Positions 15,718 through 26,105 of a stretch of DNA of 55,864 nucleotides are shown in pieces. The position numbers and the translations under genes were made by a program. Source of the stretch: an uncultured Lactobacillus sp. GTDB taxonomy: Bacteria > Bacillota > Bacilli > Lactobacillales > Lactobacillaceae. The notes beneath the pieces are model-generated. The model had not been told where the DNA came from, did no database searches, and saw only the letters and a list, made by a program, of their open reading frames with translations. The stretch covers positions 1 through 55,864 of the forward strand of contig CAJLBJ010000011.1 of NCBI GenBank assembly GCA_905204935.1, given 5' to 3'. Each line of letters begins with the position of its first letter. The first letter of the stretch is position 1.

Positions 15718-15746
15718 TTGAGCTTTTGTTCGTTTTGTGATAAAAT
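15718..15746 (+). promoter_or_regulatory. promoter of the island repressor
   Basis: Rightward -35 TTGAGC (15718-15723), 17-bp spacer, -10 TAAAAT (15741-15746). GAAC/GTTC half-sites at 15707-15710 and 15728-15731 surround the -35, which suggests autoregulation. Confidence 0.5.
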
Positions 15747-15780
15747 ATTTATAGTTATCGTGAAATAAGGAGGAGTTAGT

Positions 15781-16212
15781 TTGATTTCTGGAGAAAAATT
15801 AAAAAAGTTAAGACTTATGAGAAACTTAACTCAAAAAGAACTTGCCATTAAGTCTGGTTTGACAGATGCTGCTATAAGAAATTACGAGCTTGGAAATAGA
15901 TCTCCAAGTAAAGAACAATTACAAAAAATATCTGAAGCACTTGATTGTGATATATCAGCATTAATTAATCATGAACCTAATTCTATTTTTGAAATAATGC
16001 ATATAATCTTTGATTATGAAAAAGATATGAAGTTTAGACCGTTGGCAGGTGATGGAGAAATTACTGGACTTTTATCAAATGATGTAGACTTCAATAATTT
16101 TCTAATAGAATGGAATGAGATGAGAAAAAAGCATTACAACGATGAGATAACAGACGAAGAATTTGAAGATTGGAAGTTATCATATCCTAAAAAATCTAGA
16201 TTTTTAAAATAA
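15781..16212 (+). CDS. CI-like island repressor
   Basis: 143 residues with an N-terminal HTH_3 domain (LKKLRLMRNLTQKELAIKSGLTDAAIRNYELGNRSPS...), ending near residue 62. The C-terminal 80 residues are acidic and show no LexA-type Ser-Lys protease motif, so SOS self-cleavage is unlikely. The start is TTG with AAGGAGG 7 nt upstream. It is divergent from xis-int, with operators between them. It is probably the master repressor. In PICIs such repressors are freed by phage proteins, which would fit the lack of a cleavage domain. Confidence 0.82.
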   Translation: MISGEKLKKLRLMRNLTQKELAIKSGLTDAAIRNYELGNRSPSKEQLQKISEALDCDISALINHEPNSIFEIMHIIFDYEKDMKFRPLAGDGEITGLLSNDVDFNNFLIEWNEMRKKHYNDEITDEEFEDWKLSYPKKSRFLK

Positions 16213-16224
16213 GTATATGTACGC

Positions 16225-16260
16225 AAAAAGACCGCAGCTTGAAACTACGGTCTTATTTTT
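16225..16260. terminator. bidirectional terminator between repressor and guaA
   Basis: Arms AAGACCGCAG (16228-16237) and CTACGGTCTT (16245-16254) have one C-A mismatch (G-U on the other strand), with T runs on both sides. Since insertion of the island, it probably also ends the guaA transcript. Confidence 0.75.
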
Positions 16261-16311
16261 GTCCAAATGTAAACCACTTGGAACTATTATTTAATTTATT
16301 CTTTTTTACTT

Positions 16312-16334
16312 CCAGTACCATTTGAGTACCGGTA
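16312..16334. repeat. right arm-type repeats
   Basis: CCAGTACC (16312-16319) and AGTACCGGTA (16325-16334) match the left-end CCAGTACCGGTACT at 6788. They lie about 60 bp inside the right att core. Confidence 0.45.
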
Positions 16335-16390
16335 GCCATTTTTCATTCTCTATATAGCTTGTAATCAAGCCATTTTATAAAATTTTGCTA

Positions 16391-17947
16391 CTATTCCCAT
16401 TCAATTGTTGCAGGTGGCTTGGATGTAATATCATAAACCACGCGGTTAACGTGTGCGACTTCGTTAACGATCCGCACAGAGATTTCTTGTAAAACATTCC
16501 ATGGAATTTGGGCAAAGTCAGCTGTCATTCCATCGATTGAGGTTACGGCACGAATACCTACCGTGTAATCATAAGTCCGGCCATCGCCCATCACACCAAC
16601 GGAACGAATTCCTGGTAAGACAGTGAAGTATTGCCAGATTTCTTTATCCAAACCATGCTTAGCGATTTCTTCACGCAAGATCAAATCACTATCGCGCACG
16701 ATTTGTAATTTTTCTTCGGTGATTTCACCAATCACACGAATCCCAAGACCTGGGCCTGGGAATGGTTGACGCCAAACTAATTCGTGTGGCATCCCTAATT
16801 TTTCACCTAATTCACGCACTTCATCTTTAAACAACGTGTTTAATGGTTCAATCAATTCAAATTGCATATCTTCTGGTAAACCGCCCACGTTATGATGGGA
16901 CTTGATGGTTTGCGCTGTATCTGTTCCTGATTCGATGATATCAGTATATAAAGTACCTTGGGCCAAGAACTTGATACCCTTTAACTTGGTTGCTTCATCG
17001 TCAAATACTCGGATAAATTCGTTACCGATGATCTTACGTTTCTTTTCAGGATCAGCCACACCGGCTAATTTGCCTAAGAAACGTTCTTTAGCATCGACTT
17101 TGATGATGTTTAAGCCAAACTTGCCGCCTAAGCTTTCCATTACTTGTTCAGCTTCACCTTTACGCAACAAACCATGGTCAACAAAGATGCAGGTCAATTG
17201 ATCCCCGATTGCCTTGTGTAACAAGACACCGACAACCGAAGAATCCACCCCACCAGAAAGACCTAATAACACTTTTTGATCGCCAACAGTTTCGCGAATC
17301 TTAGCTACTTGCATGTCGATAAAATCTGTCATCGACCAGTTTGCTTTAGCGCCACAAACATCAAAGGTAAAGCGACGTAAGATGTCATTACCATATTCAC
17401 TGTTACGCACTTCTGGATGGAACTGCAAACCATAAAACTTCTTAGCGGTATTAGCCATCGCAGAAATTGGACAGTTACCACTAGTTGCGGTCACTTCAAA
17501 ACCTTCAGGCACTTGCGTTACCAAATCCCCATGGCTCATCCAAACTGTTTGTTCTTGTGGCAAATCTTTGAACATCACGGCTTTTTGATCAGGTACAGAA
17601 ATAATTGCCTTACCATATTCCTTATTTTCGGCACTTTCAACTTTCCCACCAGGTAACATGTTTGCCATCAATTGCATCCCATAGCAAATTCCTAAAACAG
17701 GAATGCCTAATTCAAAGATTTCTGGATCAACATGAAACGCACTTTCATCATAAACACTATTTGGACCACCAGAAAAGATGATTCCTTTTGGATTCATTTC
17801 CTTAATTTCTTTTGCGGTCAATTTATGGGATAGTAACTCCGAATATACCCCAAATTCCCGAATTCGGCGTGTGATCAATTGGTTGTATTGGCTCCCAAAA
17901 TCCAATACGATGATCTTATCAAATGCCTGCATCTCAACGTTAGCCAA
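16391..17947 (-). CDS. guaA: GMP synthase (glutamine-hydrolysing)
   Basis: Converts XMP, ATP and glutamine to GMP. The glutamine amidotransferase domain (about 9-200) has GICYG with nucleophile C88 and QFHPE. The ATP-pyrophosphatase domain carries LSGGVDSS (about 233-240), and the C-terminus ends PPATIEWE. Start TTG at 17947 is preferred: GAGGTG lies 6 nt upstream, giving the usual 518 residues; an upstream GTG lies inside that ribosome site. The 3' end is the island's attachment site, yet the coding frame is restored in full. Its probable original terminator is now 9.7 kb away at 6609-6651. Confidence 0.95.
   Translation of the reverse strand: MANVEMQAFDKIIVLDFGSQYNQLITRRIREFGVYSELLSHKLTAKEIKEMNPKGIIFSGGPNSVYDESAFHVDPEIFELGIPVLGICYGMQLMANMLPGGKVESAENKEYGKAIISVPDQKAVMFKDLPQEQTVWMSHGDLVTQVPEGFEVTATSGNCPISAMANTAKKFYGLQFHPEVRNSEYGNDILRRFTFDVCGAKANWSMTDFIDMQVAKIRETVGDQKVLLGLSGGVDSSVVGVLLHKAIGDQLTCIFVDHGLLRKGEAEQVMESLGGKFGLNIIKVDAKERFLGKLAGVADPEKKRKIIGNEFIRVFDDEATKLKGIKFLAQGTLYTDIIESGTDTAQTIKSHHNVGGLPEDMQFELIEPLNTLFKDEVRELGEKLGMPHELVWRQPFPGPGLGIRVIGEITEEKLQIVRDSDLILREEIAKHGLDKEIWQYFTVLPGIRSVGVMGDGRTYDYTVGIRAVTSIDGMTADFAQIPWNVLQEISVRIVNEVAHVNRVVYDITSKPPATIEWE
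16392..16402. repeat. right attachment site core inside guaA
   Basis: TATTCCCATTC covers the last codons and part of the stop of guaA. It repeats TATTCCCACTC at 6658-6668 with one mismatch. Confidence 0.75.
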
Positions 17948-17999
17948 GATATTCACCTCATCTTAAATTTTTTTGCGTTTTTTACAAATCACTTACTCC

Positions 18000-18028
18000 A
18001 TTTTACCTAGTAAACACGTACAGGTCAA
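18000..18028 (-). promoter_or_regulatory. guaA promoter
   Basis: Leftward -35 TTGACC (18028-18023), 17-bp spacer, -10 TAAAAT (18005-18000). No purine riboswitch fold is evident in the short leader. Confidence 0.65.
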
Positions 18029-18068
18029 CAGCTTAAGATTTATTTTAAACGGTAATTGGCATACAAAA

Positions 18069-18989
18069 TCAGTATTTTCTTAAATATAGTTCGTTTACTA
18101 AATGATTTTCGCCTTTTGTCAAGATTAAATCCGCACGATTTCTAGTCGGTAGGATATATTCTTGCAGATTTTTATGATTAATTTTTTCCCAAACATCTTG
18201 AGCCATTTGCCGTGCAACTTGGCGATCTCCTTGTGCATAAGAGTAATAATAGTTATACGGCTCATTTTTAGCTCGCTCCAACAACATCTCAAAGCGTTCC
18301 AAGTACCATTGCTTGATTAAATCTTCGCTAGCATCGACATAAATCGAAAAATCAAAGAAATCACTGACATAGATTTGCTGATTAGACGGCAATTGCAAAA
18401 CATTGATTCCTTCAACAATCAAAATATCTGGTTTTTCAATTAAATCATACCGCCCCGGAATAATATCATAGATTTCATGCGAATAAACCGGGGCTTTAGC
18501 CGGCAAGCCATTTTTTACATCATTGATAAAATTGAGTAATAACGGCATATCATAACTTTCGGGGAAACCTTTACGTGCTAACAGCTTACGGCGCTTTAAT
18601 TCACGTGTTGGGTACAAAAAACCATCAGTGGTAATTAGCCGTACTTTCTTATCTGGATAAAGTTCACTTAACAAATTTTGTAACAAGCGCGCCGTGGTAC
18701 TCTTGCCCACAGCTACTGAACCAGCAATTCCTAAGATAAACGGTACTTTTTGGGCTTTGATCCCTAAAAATTCAGCTTGTTGCTGTTGCATTTGTTGATG
18801 CACTTGCATCTTTAACTTTAACAAATGTACTAACGGCATATAGATTTCTTTAACATCTTGCAAAGAAATTCGGTCATTTAGTGACCTAATATGATTTAAT
18901 TCCCGAAAACTCAACGGTACAATATGTTCTTTATAAAATTCACGCCATTCACTACGCAAAATTTTATAATAATTCATTTGATTTTCCAT
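18069..18989 (-). CDS. coaA: type I pantothenate kinase
   Basis: Phosphorylates pantothenate, the first step of coenzyme A synthesis. 306 residues with P-loop GIAGSVAVGKSTTA (87-100), a TTDGFLYP motif and the SYDMPLLLNF stretch typical of bacterial CoaA. The start ATG has AGAGGAAG about 5 nt upstream. It lies beside guaA as a separate unit, since the guaA promoter is in the gap. Confidence 0.95.
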   Translation of the reverse strand: MENQMNYYKILRSEWREFYKEHIVPLSFRELNHIRSLNDRISLQDVKEIYMPLVHLLKLKMQVHQQMQQQQAEFLGIKAQKVPFILGIAGSVAVGKSTTARLLQNLLSELYPDKKVRLITTDGFLYPTRELKRRKLLARKGFPESYDMPLLLNFINDVKNGLPAKAPVYSHEIYDIIPGRYDLIEKPDILIVEGINVLQLPSNQQIYVSDFFDFSIYVDASEDLIKQWYLERFEMLLERAKNEPYNYYYSYAQGDRQVARQMAQDVWEKINHKNLQEYILPTRNRADLILTKGENHLVNELYLRKY

Positions 18990-19129
18990 CTAAACTTCCT
19001 CTTAAAAATAAATTCTTAACAATTATAACACAAATCCTTTAGACTTTTGTAAGAGCTTACGACTTTTCAAGCAAGTTGTTTTATTGTAAAATAAATAATG
19101 CAAAATTTTTAAAGAAGGTTTACAAAATT

Positions 19130-19693
19130 ATGAATAGAATCGTTTTATTAGGTGATAGTATTACTGCCGGTGTAATGGACGGTTTTCCTTCACCTCTTTT
19201 TACCCATAAGCTTCGTGATGCCTTAGCGATGGGGGATTTAGAATTAATAAACCGTGGTGTCCCTGGTGATTTAGCCCGTAACGCCGTGCAACGATTGCAA
19301 GCCGATGTGCATTTGGCTAATCCCGATATCGTAACTATCTTTTTTGGTACCAATGATGTTGCAGACGAAAAAACAACACTTGAATCTTATAAAGAAAATC
19401 TTTGTACCATGATTGATGAGATTGGAAAAAACAAATGTATCCTAATCACACCTGGCATCACTGGCCCAACACGACAAGTTTTTCGGCCTTTAGCCAAGTT
19501 GCATCAATATGCCTTAGCTACCCAAGAAGTGGCTTTGAAAAAAGACGTTACTTATCTTGATTGGTATGATATTGCCTTTCAACACAAAGGTGAAAACCTC
19601 TTGCAACCCGATGATATCCACTATTCAGAAGCTGGTTATGATTTATTAATTGAGCATTTGGTACCTTTACTTAGAAAAAAACTTACTGATTAA
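19130..19693 (+). CDS. SGNH/GDSL esterase or lipase
   Basis: 187 residues from ATG 19130, with AAGAAGG upstream; the earlier in-frame ATG lacks a ribosome site. SGNH blocks: GDSITAG with S10, G43 in NRGVPGD, GTND (73-76), and D161-x-x-H164. There is no signal peptide, so it acts in the cytoplasm. Such small enzymes hydrolyse acyl or acetyl esters; the substrate cannot be told. It is a single-gene unit with its own terminator. Confidence 0.88.
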   Translation: MNRIVLLGDSITAGVMDGFPSPLFTHKLRDALAMGDLELINRGVPGDLARNAVQRLQADVHLANPDIVTIFFGTNDVADEKTTLESYKENLCTMIDEIGKNKCILITPGITGPTRQVFRPLAKLHQYALATQEVALKKDVTYLDWYDIAFQHKGENLLQPDDIHYSEAGYDLLIEHLVPLLRKKLTD

Positions 19694-19700
19694 ATTGAGT

Positions 19701-19726
19701 CTCGCATTAGTAATGCGAGCTTTTTT
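19701..19726 (+). terminator. terminator after the GDSL esterase gene
   Basis: Perfect 8-bp arms CTCGCATT (19701-19708) and AATGCGAG (19712-19719), then C and six T. Confidence 0.9.
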
Positions 19727-19775
19727 GTCTATAAAAATAGATGCTATCACCTAGATAACATCTATTTTAAAATAC

Positions 19776-22067
19776 TTATTTAACTTCATATAACTTAGTA
19801 TCAATCTTAGCTAGCAATGGCGAAAGTTGTCCATTTACAAAAATGCTTAAACGATGCATTGCGCGTGAGCAAATCGTATAAACCAACTGCCGCTCATCTT
19901 CACGGTTATAGTTTTGCTTGTTTGCATCCCACATGATGATTGCATCAAATTCCAACCCTTTAGCCAAAAATGCTGGAACAACAATTGTCCCTTGCGCCAA
20001 GCGTTGATTTTCCGTACTAATCAAAGTTACTTTTTGGCCTTTAGCTTGTAATTGTTTAGTTATTTGTTCACATTGAGCTAACGTTTTTGCGACAATTGCG
20101 GTTGTCATTTTATCATTTTCATTTGCTTGCAGTTGTTTATCAACTAGCGCGATCATGTCTGCTTGATCTTTAGCAAAACTAATACTTGGCAATTCGCCAG
20201 CTCGCTCAAAGGCTTCTACAGCAGCTCCGTTGACTAACACTTCACGCGTAAAATCAGTAATTTGTTTGGTTGAACGATAAGATTTAGTCAACTGTACCAC
20301 TTTAGTCTTTTCTTTAGGAAACATCGTCGCTAAGTCCTTAAGTAAACTACGTGAGTTTTCCTTAGTAAAGATAGCTTGATTTAAATCTCCTAGCATCGTA
20401 AATTTCGCCCGTGGAAATTCTTTTTTCAAATAGGCTAATTGATATGGTGTATAGTCTTGAATTTCATCGATAAAGACTTGCTTAATATCTAGTTGTCCTT
20501 TTTTACCGATGATTCGATCATACAAATATAAATATGCAGTAGCATCATTTAAAGATAGACGTTTTGCTTGTAAATCTTGTTTACTTGCTAAAACTGCATC
20601 CTGCCATTCTTGTTGACTAACTTGAGCTTTATCTAAATCCAATAATACTGGAATATTTTTTAAGAAATGCATGTATTGCGCATTGAGATTTAAGAAACGA
20701 TTTTTGACAATTGCAGCTTTAATCGTCATAAAATCGCGCATCACATAGCTTTTAGCTAAGAATTGCAATTCTTTATCTCCATTAGCAAAGCTCTTCTTTT
20801 TTTCACCATACAAGTCATTTAGCTCTTGTTGACTCAATTCTTGAATCGCTTTTTGTACACGATCGCTTTTAGCTTCCTTGGCAACACGTGCATTTAGGCG
20901 TTGTAAAAGCTCTTCTTTAGTCGCATCCAAACGATTTTTCAAATGATAGTTTTCATTAAAACTGTAATAAATCTCTTTGATTTGTTCTTTGCTAAAGAAG
21001 ACTTCACCTTTATAAATGATATTTTTAAAACGCATACCTGCTTGTTCTAAGTAATTGGTATAAGCTGTCGTGGCATTGAAAAATACTAGACTATCCTTTA
21101 AACGTTTGACATTTGAAGGGATTGCTTGTTCACTTTCTTCAAATCTTTCCTGTAAGGTTTCGATGTGTAGTTTAGGTACACGTCTTTGTGTATATTGATA
21201 ATACGTCAACTGTACCATATTTTGTTCGCCTAATTCTGGCAACACTTGATCGATATAATCATTAAATAATTGATTAGGCGAAAATAAAACGACTTGTCCT
21301 GAAGTCAAGTTTCCCCGATAACGATATAATAAAAAGGCGATTCGCTGTAATACAGCAGAAGTTTTGCCTGAACCTGCTGCCCCTTGAACAAATAATAACT
21401 CTGATTTAGTATCTCGAATTATCTTGTTTTGTTCTTTTTGAATAGTTGTTACAATACTTTTCATCTTGATATCAGAAGCTTCGTCTAAAACTTCTAATAA
21501 CATTTGATCACCGACAGTTTCATCGGTATCAAATACCGTGATGATTTTTGCATCTTCAACCATAAACTGACGCTTTAAGGTTAATTCAACTTCTTGACTG
21601 CCTTCTGGTGTTTCATAACTAACTTTTCCTAAACCACCATCATAATAAATACTTGAAATTGGTGCACGCCAGTCATAAATTAAGATATTATCTGGCCCAT
21701 CGCTAAACGTTCCTAAGCCTAAATAGACACTTTCAGATTTAGCTTCACCATTTTCTTGAAAATCAATTCGAGCAAAATAAGGTTTCTTCACTAATTTTTC
21801 CAAAACATCCAAGCGACGTTTAGCTTGTTGCCAACTATTTTCGCGTTCTTGAAGGAGTTGTTGTTGTTGACGCACGGTCAAAGCAGTCTCCATCATGCCC
21901 GAATAAGTGGTCGTTTTAATGCGTACGTTATTTTTAAAATCCGCCTGAATGGCTGCCTTATCAGCTTGAGCGTTCTTTAGATCCGCTTGATCTTTTCTTT
22001 GTGCTACTTGAATCTTAGCGACAACTTGATCCATGCGTTGTTGCTCTTGTTGCTTAATACTAACCAT
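19776..22067 (-). CDS. helD: UvrD-like helicase HelD (RNA polymerase recycling factor)
   Basis: 763 residues. In Gram-positives HelD is an SF1 helicase-like ATPase that frees stalled RNA polymerase. Here there is a long N-terminal coiled-coil (1-90), Walker A VQGAAGSGKTSAV (about 228-240), motif II as FIDEIQDYTP, a GDLNQAIF motif and KSYRSTKQI, with a long insertion between the ATPase lobes. Size and coiled-coil distinguish it from UvrD/PcrA. The start ATG has GGGAGTG upstream. It is single and divergent from the phosphatase pair. Confidence 0.87.
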   Translation of the reverse strand: MVSIKQQEQQRMDQVVAKIQVAQRKDQADLKNAQADKAAIQADFKNNVRIKTTTYSGMMETALTVRQQQQLLQERENSWQQAKRRLDVLEKLVKKPYFARIDFQENGEAKSESVYLGLGTFSDGPDNILIYDWRAPISSIYYDGGLGKVSYETPEGSQEVELTLKRQFMVEDAKIITVFDTDETVGDQMLLEVLDEASDIKMKSIVTTIQKEQNKIIRDTKSELLFVQGAAGSGKTSAVLQRIAFLLYRYRGNLTSGQVVLFSPNQLFNDYIDQVLPELGEQNMVQLTYYQYTQRRVPKLHIETLQERFEESEQAIPSNVKRLKDSLVFFNATTAYTNYLEQAGMRFKNIIYKGEVFFSKEQIKEIYYSFNENYHLKNRLDATKEELLQRLNARVAKEAKSDRVQKAIQELSQQELNDLYGEKKKSFANGDKELQFLAKSYVMRDFMTIKAAIVKNRFLNLNAQYMHFLKNIPVLLDLDKAQVSQQEWQDAVLASKQDLQAKRLSLNDATAYLYLYDRIIGKKGQLDIKQVFIDEIQDYTPYQLAYLKKEFPRAKFTMLGDLNQAIFTKENSRSLLKDLATMFPKEKTKVVQLTKSYRSTKQITDFTREVLVNGAAVEAFERAGELPSISFAKDQADMIALVDKQLQANENDKMTTAIVAKTLAQCEQITKQLQAKGQKVTLISTENQRLAQGTIVVPAFLAKGLEFDAIIMWDANKQNYNREDERQLVYTICSRAMHRLSIFVNGQLSPLLAKIDTKLYEVK

Positions 22068-22189
22068 GCTATCACTCCCAAAAAATTCTTAACAACCTAT
22101 TGTAGCATTTTTTTTATGCACAAACAATTCAAGCAACTCGCACTTAATTAGTGTATACTTAAGACATCAAATTAAAGCGAGGCAAACAA

Positions 22190-22861
22190 ATGGCATTTAA
22201 TTTATATCTTGTTCGTCATGGACAAACACTGCTTAATTACTATAAACGTATGCAAGGTTGGTCTGATTCGCCCTTGACTACTCAAGGACTTAAAGATGGT
22301 GAAATAGCTGGCAAAAATCTAGCTGAAATCAAATTTGATCGTGTCTTTAGAAGTGATACCATGCGGACTAAAGAAACATGTGAAGCAATCTTACGGCAAA
22401 ATAAGTTTACTACTGCCACACCTATTGCAATGCGCAACTTTCGTGAACAAAATTTTGGTTATTTTGAAGGCAGCGATGATAAACAAGCTTGGTTAATGAT
22501 TGGCGCAGCCCATGGTTGCAGCAGTTATCAAGAAATCATGACTAAATACTCGTTATGCGAGAGTCGTGATTTTGCCAAACAAGCAGACCCTTTTTCAGAT
22601 GCCGAAGATGATGCTCAATTTTGGACACGTGTTAAAATTGGCTTTGATTATCTAAGAAAAATTGCTCAACCAGAAGAAAATATTTTAGTCGTCAGTCACG
22701 GAATGACTATCATGAGCATTGTACATCTTTTTGCACCAGAAATTGATTTTATCAATAACGGAGCTAAAAACGGTAGCATCACCAAACTTCGTGTTGATGA
22801 ACATGATTTTAAAGTCTGCTACTACAATCAAGTCGATCCTGATTTTGATTATTTGCAATAA
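22190..22861 (+). CDS. histidine phosphatase (phosphoglycerate mutase-like), copy 1
   Basis: 223 residues of the histidine phosphatase superfamily. VRHGQT places the phospho-accepting H10 in RHG. R21 (YKRMQGW), E at NFREQNFGYFEG and the second catalytic H in VVSHGMT complete the active site. It is more likely a broad phosphatase than glycolytic GpmA, which has a different sequence pattern. It is followed 17 nt later by a close paralogue, so the pair forms a duplicated operon. Confidence 0.87.
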   Translation: MAFNLYLVRHGQTLLNYYKRMQGWSDSPLTTQGLKDGEIAGKNLAEIKFDRVFRSDTMRTKETCEAILRQNKFTTATPIAMRNFREQNFGYFEGSDDKQAWLMIGAAHGCSSYQEIMTKYSLCESRDFAKQADPFSDAEDDAQFWTRVKIGFDYLRKIAQPEENILVVSHGMTIMSIVHLFAPEIDFINNGAKNGSITKLRVDEHDFKVCYYNQVDPDFDYLQ

Positions 22862-22878
22862 GAAAGGAACTCAAAATT

Positions 22879-23547
22879 ATGGCTTTTAATATTTATCTTG
22901 TCCGCCACGGACAAACCTATCTTAACCGTTACAATCGCATGCAAGGATGGTGTGACTCACCTTTGACCCCTAAAGGTATTCAAGATGGTCATAAAGCAGG
23001 CCGGAGATTGGCTCATATCAACTTTGATTTTGCCTTTCACAGTGATACCACCAGAGCAACACGTACTTGCAAATACATTCTAGAAGAAAATGTCGCTTCA
23101 CCTGTCACTCCAACACCAACCGAACTACGCAACTTCCGTGAACAAGGTTATGGCTATTTTGAAGGTAGTGACTCTAGTCAAGCTTGGTTGATGATTGGTG
23201 CAGCCCATAATTGTCGCACCTTTAAAGAAATCATTGAAAATTACTCAATTGAGGAAGCTAAGGATTTTGCCAAAGCAGCCGATCCATTCCACGATGCCGA
23301 AAATAATACCGAATACTGGGAGCGTGTCGGTGCTGGGTTTGATTACCTCAAAAAAGTTATCCCAGATAACAGCAATGTCTTACTCGTCAGTCACGGCACA
23401 ACAATTCGTAGCATCGTCCACCATTTCGATCCTAGCGTTGATATCACTGTATCTCCTGCTAATGGTTCTGTCACTAAACTTGTGGTCGATAACGACAAAA
23501 TCAGCGTGGCTTACTTCAACCAAAGCGCTACAGATTTTGAATATTAA
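22879..23547 (+). CDS. histidine phosphatase (phosphoglycerate mutase-like), copy 2
   Basis: 222 residues, a paralogue of the gene just upstream with the same blocks: MAFNIYLVRHGQT, RMQGWCDSPLT, NFREQGYGYFEGSD and LVSHGTTIRS. AAGGAAC precedes the ATG. The two proteins are near collinear, so it is a tandem duplication with divergence. Differences cluster in the middle and the C-terminal strand. All active-site residues are kept in both. Confidence 0.87.
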   Translation: MAFNIYLVRHGQTYLNRYNRMQGWCDSPLTPKGIQDGHKAGRRLAHINFDFAFHSDTTRATRTCKYILEENVASPVTPTPTELRNFREQGYGYFEGSDSSQAWLMIGAAHNCRTFKEIIENYSIEEAKDFAKAADPFHDAENNTEYWERVGAGFDYLKKVIPDNSNVLLVSHGTTIRSIVHHFDPSVDITVSPANGSVTKLVVDNDKISVAYFNQSATDFEY

Positions 23548-23560
23548 ACCGTATAATACC

Positions 23561-23593
23561 AAAAAGCCTATGAAACATTTTTGTAGGCTTTTT
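23561..23593. terminator. terminator after the phosphatase pair
   Basis: Arms AAAAAGCCTA (23561-23570) and TAGGCTTTTT (23584-23593) form a 10-bp stem with T on both sides. Confidence 0.85.
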
Positions 23594-23629
23594 GTATTCT
23601 TAGACTTCTTTTTTAATATTGATTACTAA

Positions 23630-23669
23630 AAAACCATCAAAGCTAGTAGTTACTAACGTTGATGGTTTT
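23630..23669. terminator. gdhA terminator
   Basis: Arms AAAACCATCAA (23630-23640) and TTGATGGTTTT (23659-23669) pair over 11 bp. Reading leftward, T residues follow the stem. Confidence 0.8.
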
Positions 23670-23680
23670 ATTTTAAAATT

Positions 23681-25081
<1,401 letters not shown>

Positions 25082-25097
25082 TTAATCATTTTTTAAC

Positions 25098-25129
25098 AAA
25101 AAGGCATCCGCATAAACGGATGCCTTTTT
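25098..25129 (-). terminator. opp operon terminator
   Basis: Perfect 13-bp arms AAAAAGGCATCCG (25098-25110) and CGGATGCCTTTTT (25117-25129), one base from the oppF stop codon. Confidence 0.92.
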
Positions 25130-25130
25130 G

Positions 25131-26087
25131 CTAAGCTTCTTCGTACTTAGCTGCTTTTTGTTTGTACATCTCAACTTCGTCTTCTGAGCAACGCACAAAA
25201 TGTCCTGGTGTAATTTCACGCAATTTACGTGGCTTTCCTTCCACATCTTCTTCTAAAGAAGCATCGTATGGAATTTGCTTACGATTACGTTCAAATTCTG
25301 GATCTGGTACCGGTACAGCTGACACTAAACTCTTAGTATAATCATGTAATGGTTTTGTATACACATCATCGGCTGGACCAACTTCAAGTAAGCGTCCATA
25401 ATGCATAACTCCGATTCGATCTGAAATATATTTAACCATTGACAAATCATGCGCGATAAATAGATAGGTCAATCCTTTTTCAAGCTGTAAATCTTTTAAC
25501 AAGTTAACAACTTGGGCTTGGATAGACACGTCTAACGCAGAAATTGGTTCATCGGCAATAATGAATTTTGGCTCTACCGCTAAGGCACGCGCAATCCCAA
25601 TTCTTTGACGTTGGCCACCAGAAAATTCATGCGGATAACGACTAGCGTGATCTTTATTCAAGCCAACTGTCTCTAATAGCTCTTCAACTTTTGCACGGCG
25701 ATCTTCTTTGCTTTTTGCTAAACCGTGAATATCGATTCCTTCGGCGATAATGTCTTCAACTGTCATACGTGGATTCAAAGATGCATATGGATCTTGGAAG
25801 ATCATTTGCATATCACGACAAAAACGAAGATGTTCTGCGCGTGAATTTAACTTACTTACATCCTTACCATCAAAGATGATTTGGCCATCGGTTGGATCAT
25901 ATAAATGGATCACACTACGACCTGTTGTCGTCTTACCTGAACCAGATTCTCCTACCAAACCAAATGTTTCACCTTCATAAATATCAAAAGTAACATCGTC
26001 GACAGCTTTAACCATATCAGGTCTGCCCACGCCGAAGTATTGCTTTAAATGCTTAACTTCAAGAATTTTTTTACGTTTTTCTGGCAT
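25131..26087 (-). CDS. oppF: oligopeptide ABC transporter ATP-binding protein OppF
   Basis: 318 residues, one of two ATPases that drive peptide uptake. Walker A GESGSGKTTTGRS (about 41-53), Q-loop QMIFQDPYASLNPR, signature SGGQRQR and Walker B FIIADEPISALD are intact. The C-terminal oligopeptide extension (about 235-318) has a single Cys (RCSED), fewer than the four of some OppF proteins with an Fe-S site. It is the last gene of the operon; 18 nt separate it from oppD. Confidence 0.95.
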   Translation of the reverse strand: MPEKRKKILEVKHLKQYFGVGRPDMVKAVDDVTFDIYEGETFGLVGESGSGKTTTGRSVIHLYDPTDGQIIFDGKDVSKLNSRAEHLRFCRDMQMIFQDPYASLNPRMTVEDIIAEGIDIHGLAKSKEDRRAKVEELLETVGLNKDHASRYPHEFSGGQRQRIGIARALAVEPKFIIADEPISALDVSIQAQVVNLLKDLQLEKGLTYLFIAHDLSMVKYISDRIGVMHYGRLLEVGPADDVYTKPLHDYTKSLVSAVPVPDPEFERNRKQIPYDASLEEDVEGKPRKLREITPGHFVRCSEDEVEMYKQKAAKYEEA

Positions 26088-26105
26088 GTGGTCTTTTCCT
26101 CCTGA

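Larger units (their letters stand above)
6658..16402. mobile_element. 9.7-kb integrated island in the 3' end of guaA (satellite-like or mobilizable)
   Basis: Bounded by att repeats at 6658-6668 and 16392-16402, with arm-like AGTACCGGTA repeats inside both ends. It carries integrase, excisionase-like protein, divergent repressor, two ribbon-helix-helix proteins, a VirE-type helicase/primase with a candidate origin, and a restriction/HEPN operon. It is clearly more AT-rich than its flanks. The int/xis/repressor/VirE set fits phage-inducible chromosomal islands, and some SaPIs are known to use guaA. The MobC-like proteins would also fit an integrative mobilizable element that lost its relaxase. 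No phage structural, packaging or conjugation gene is present. Confidence 0.85.

Noticed and set aside
16391..17947. Damage to guaA by the island
   Set aside because: The att core restores the last codons, and the protein ends in the normal TIEWE.
17957..18068. A guanine riboswitch before guaA
   Set aside because: The leader is too short and shows no three-way-junction pattern; a plain promoter explains the gap.
22190..23547. Glycolytic phosphoglycerate mutase GpmA
   Set aside because: The RHG blocks fit broad histidine phosphatases; GpmA-specific stretches are not seen.
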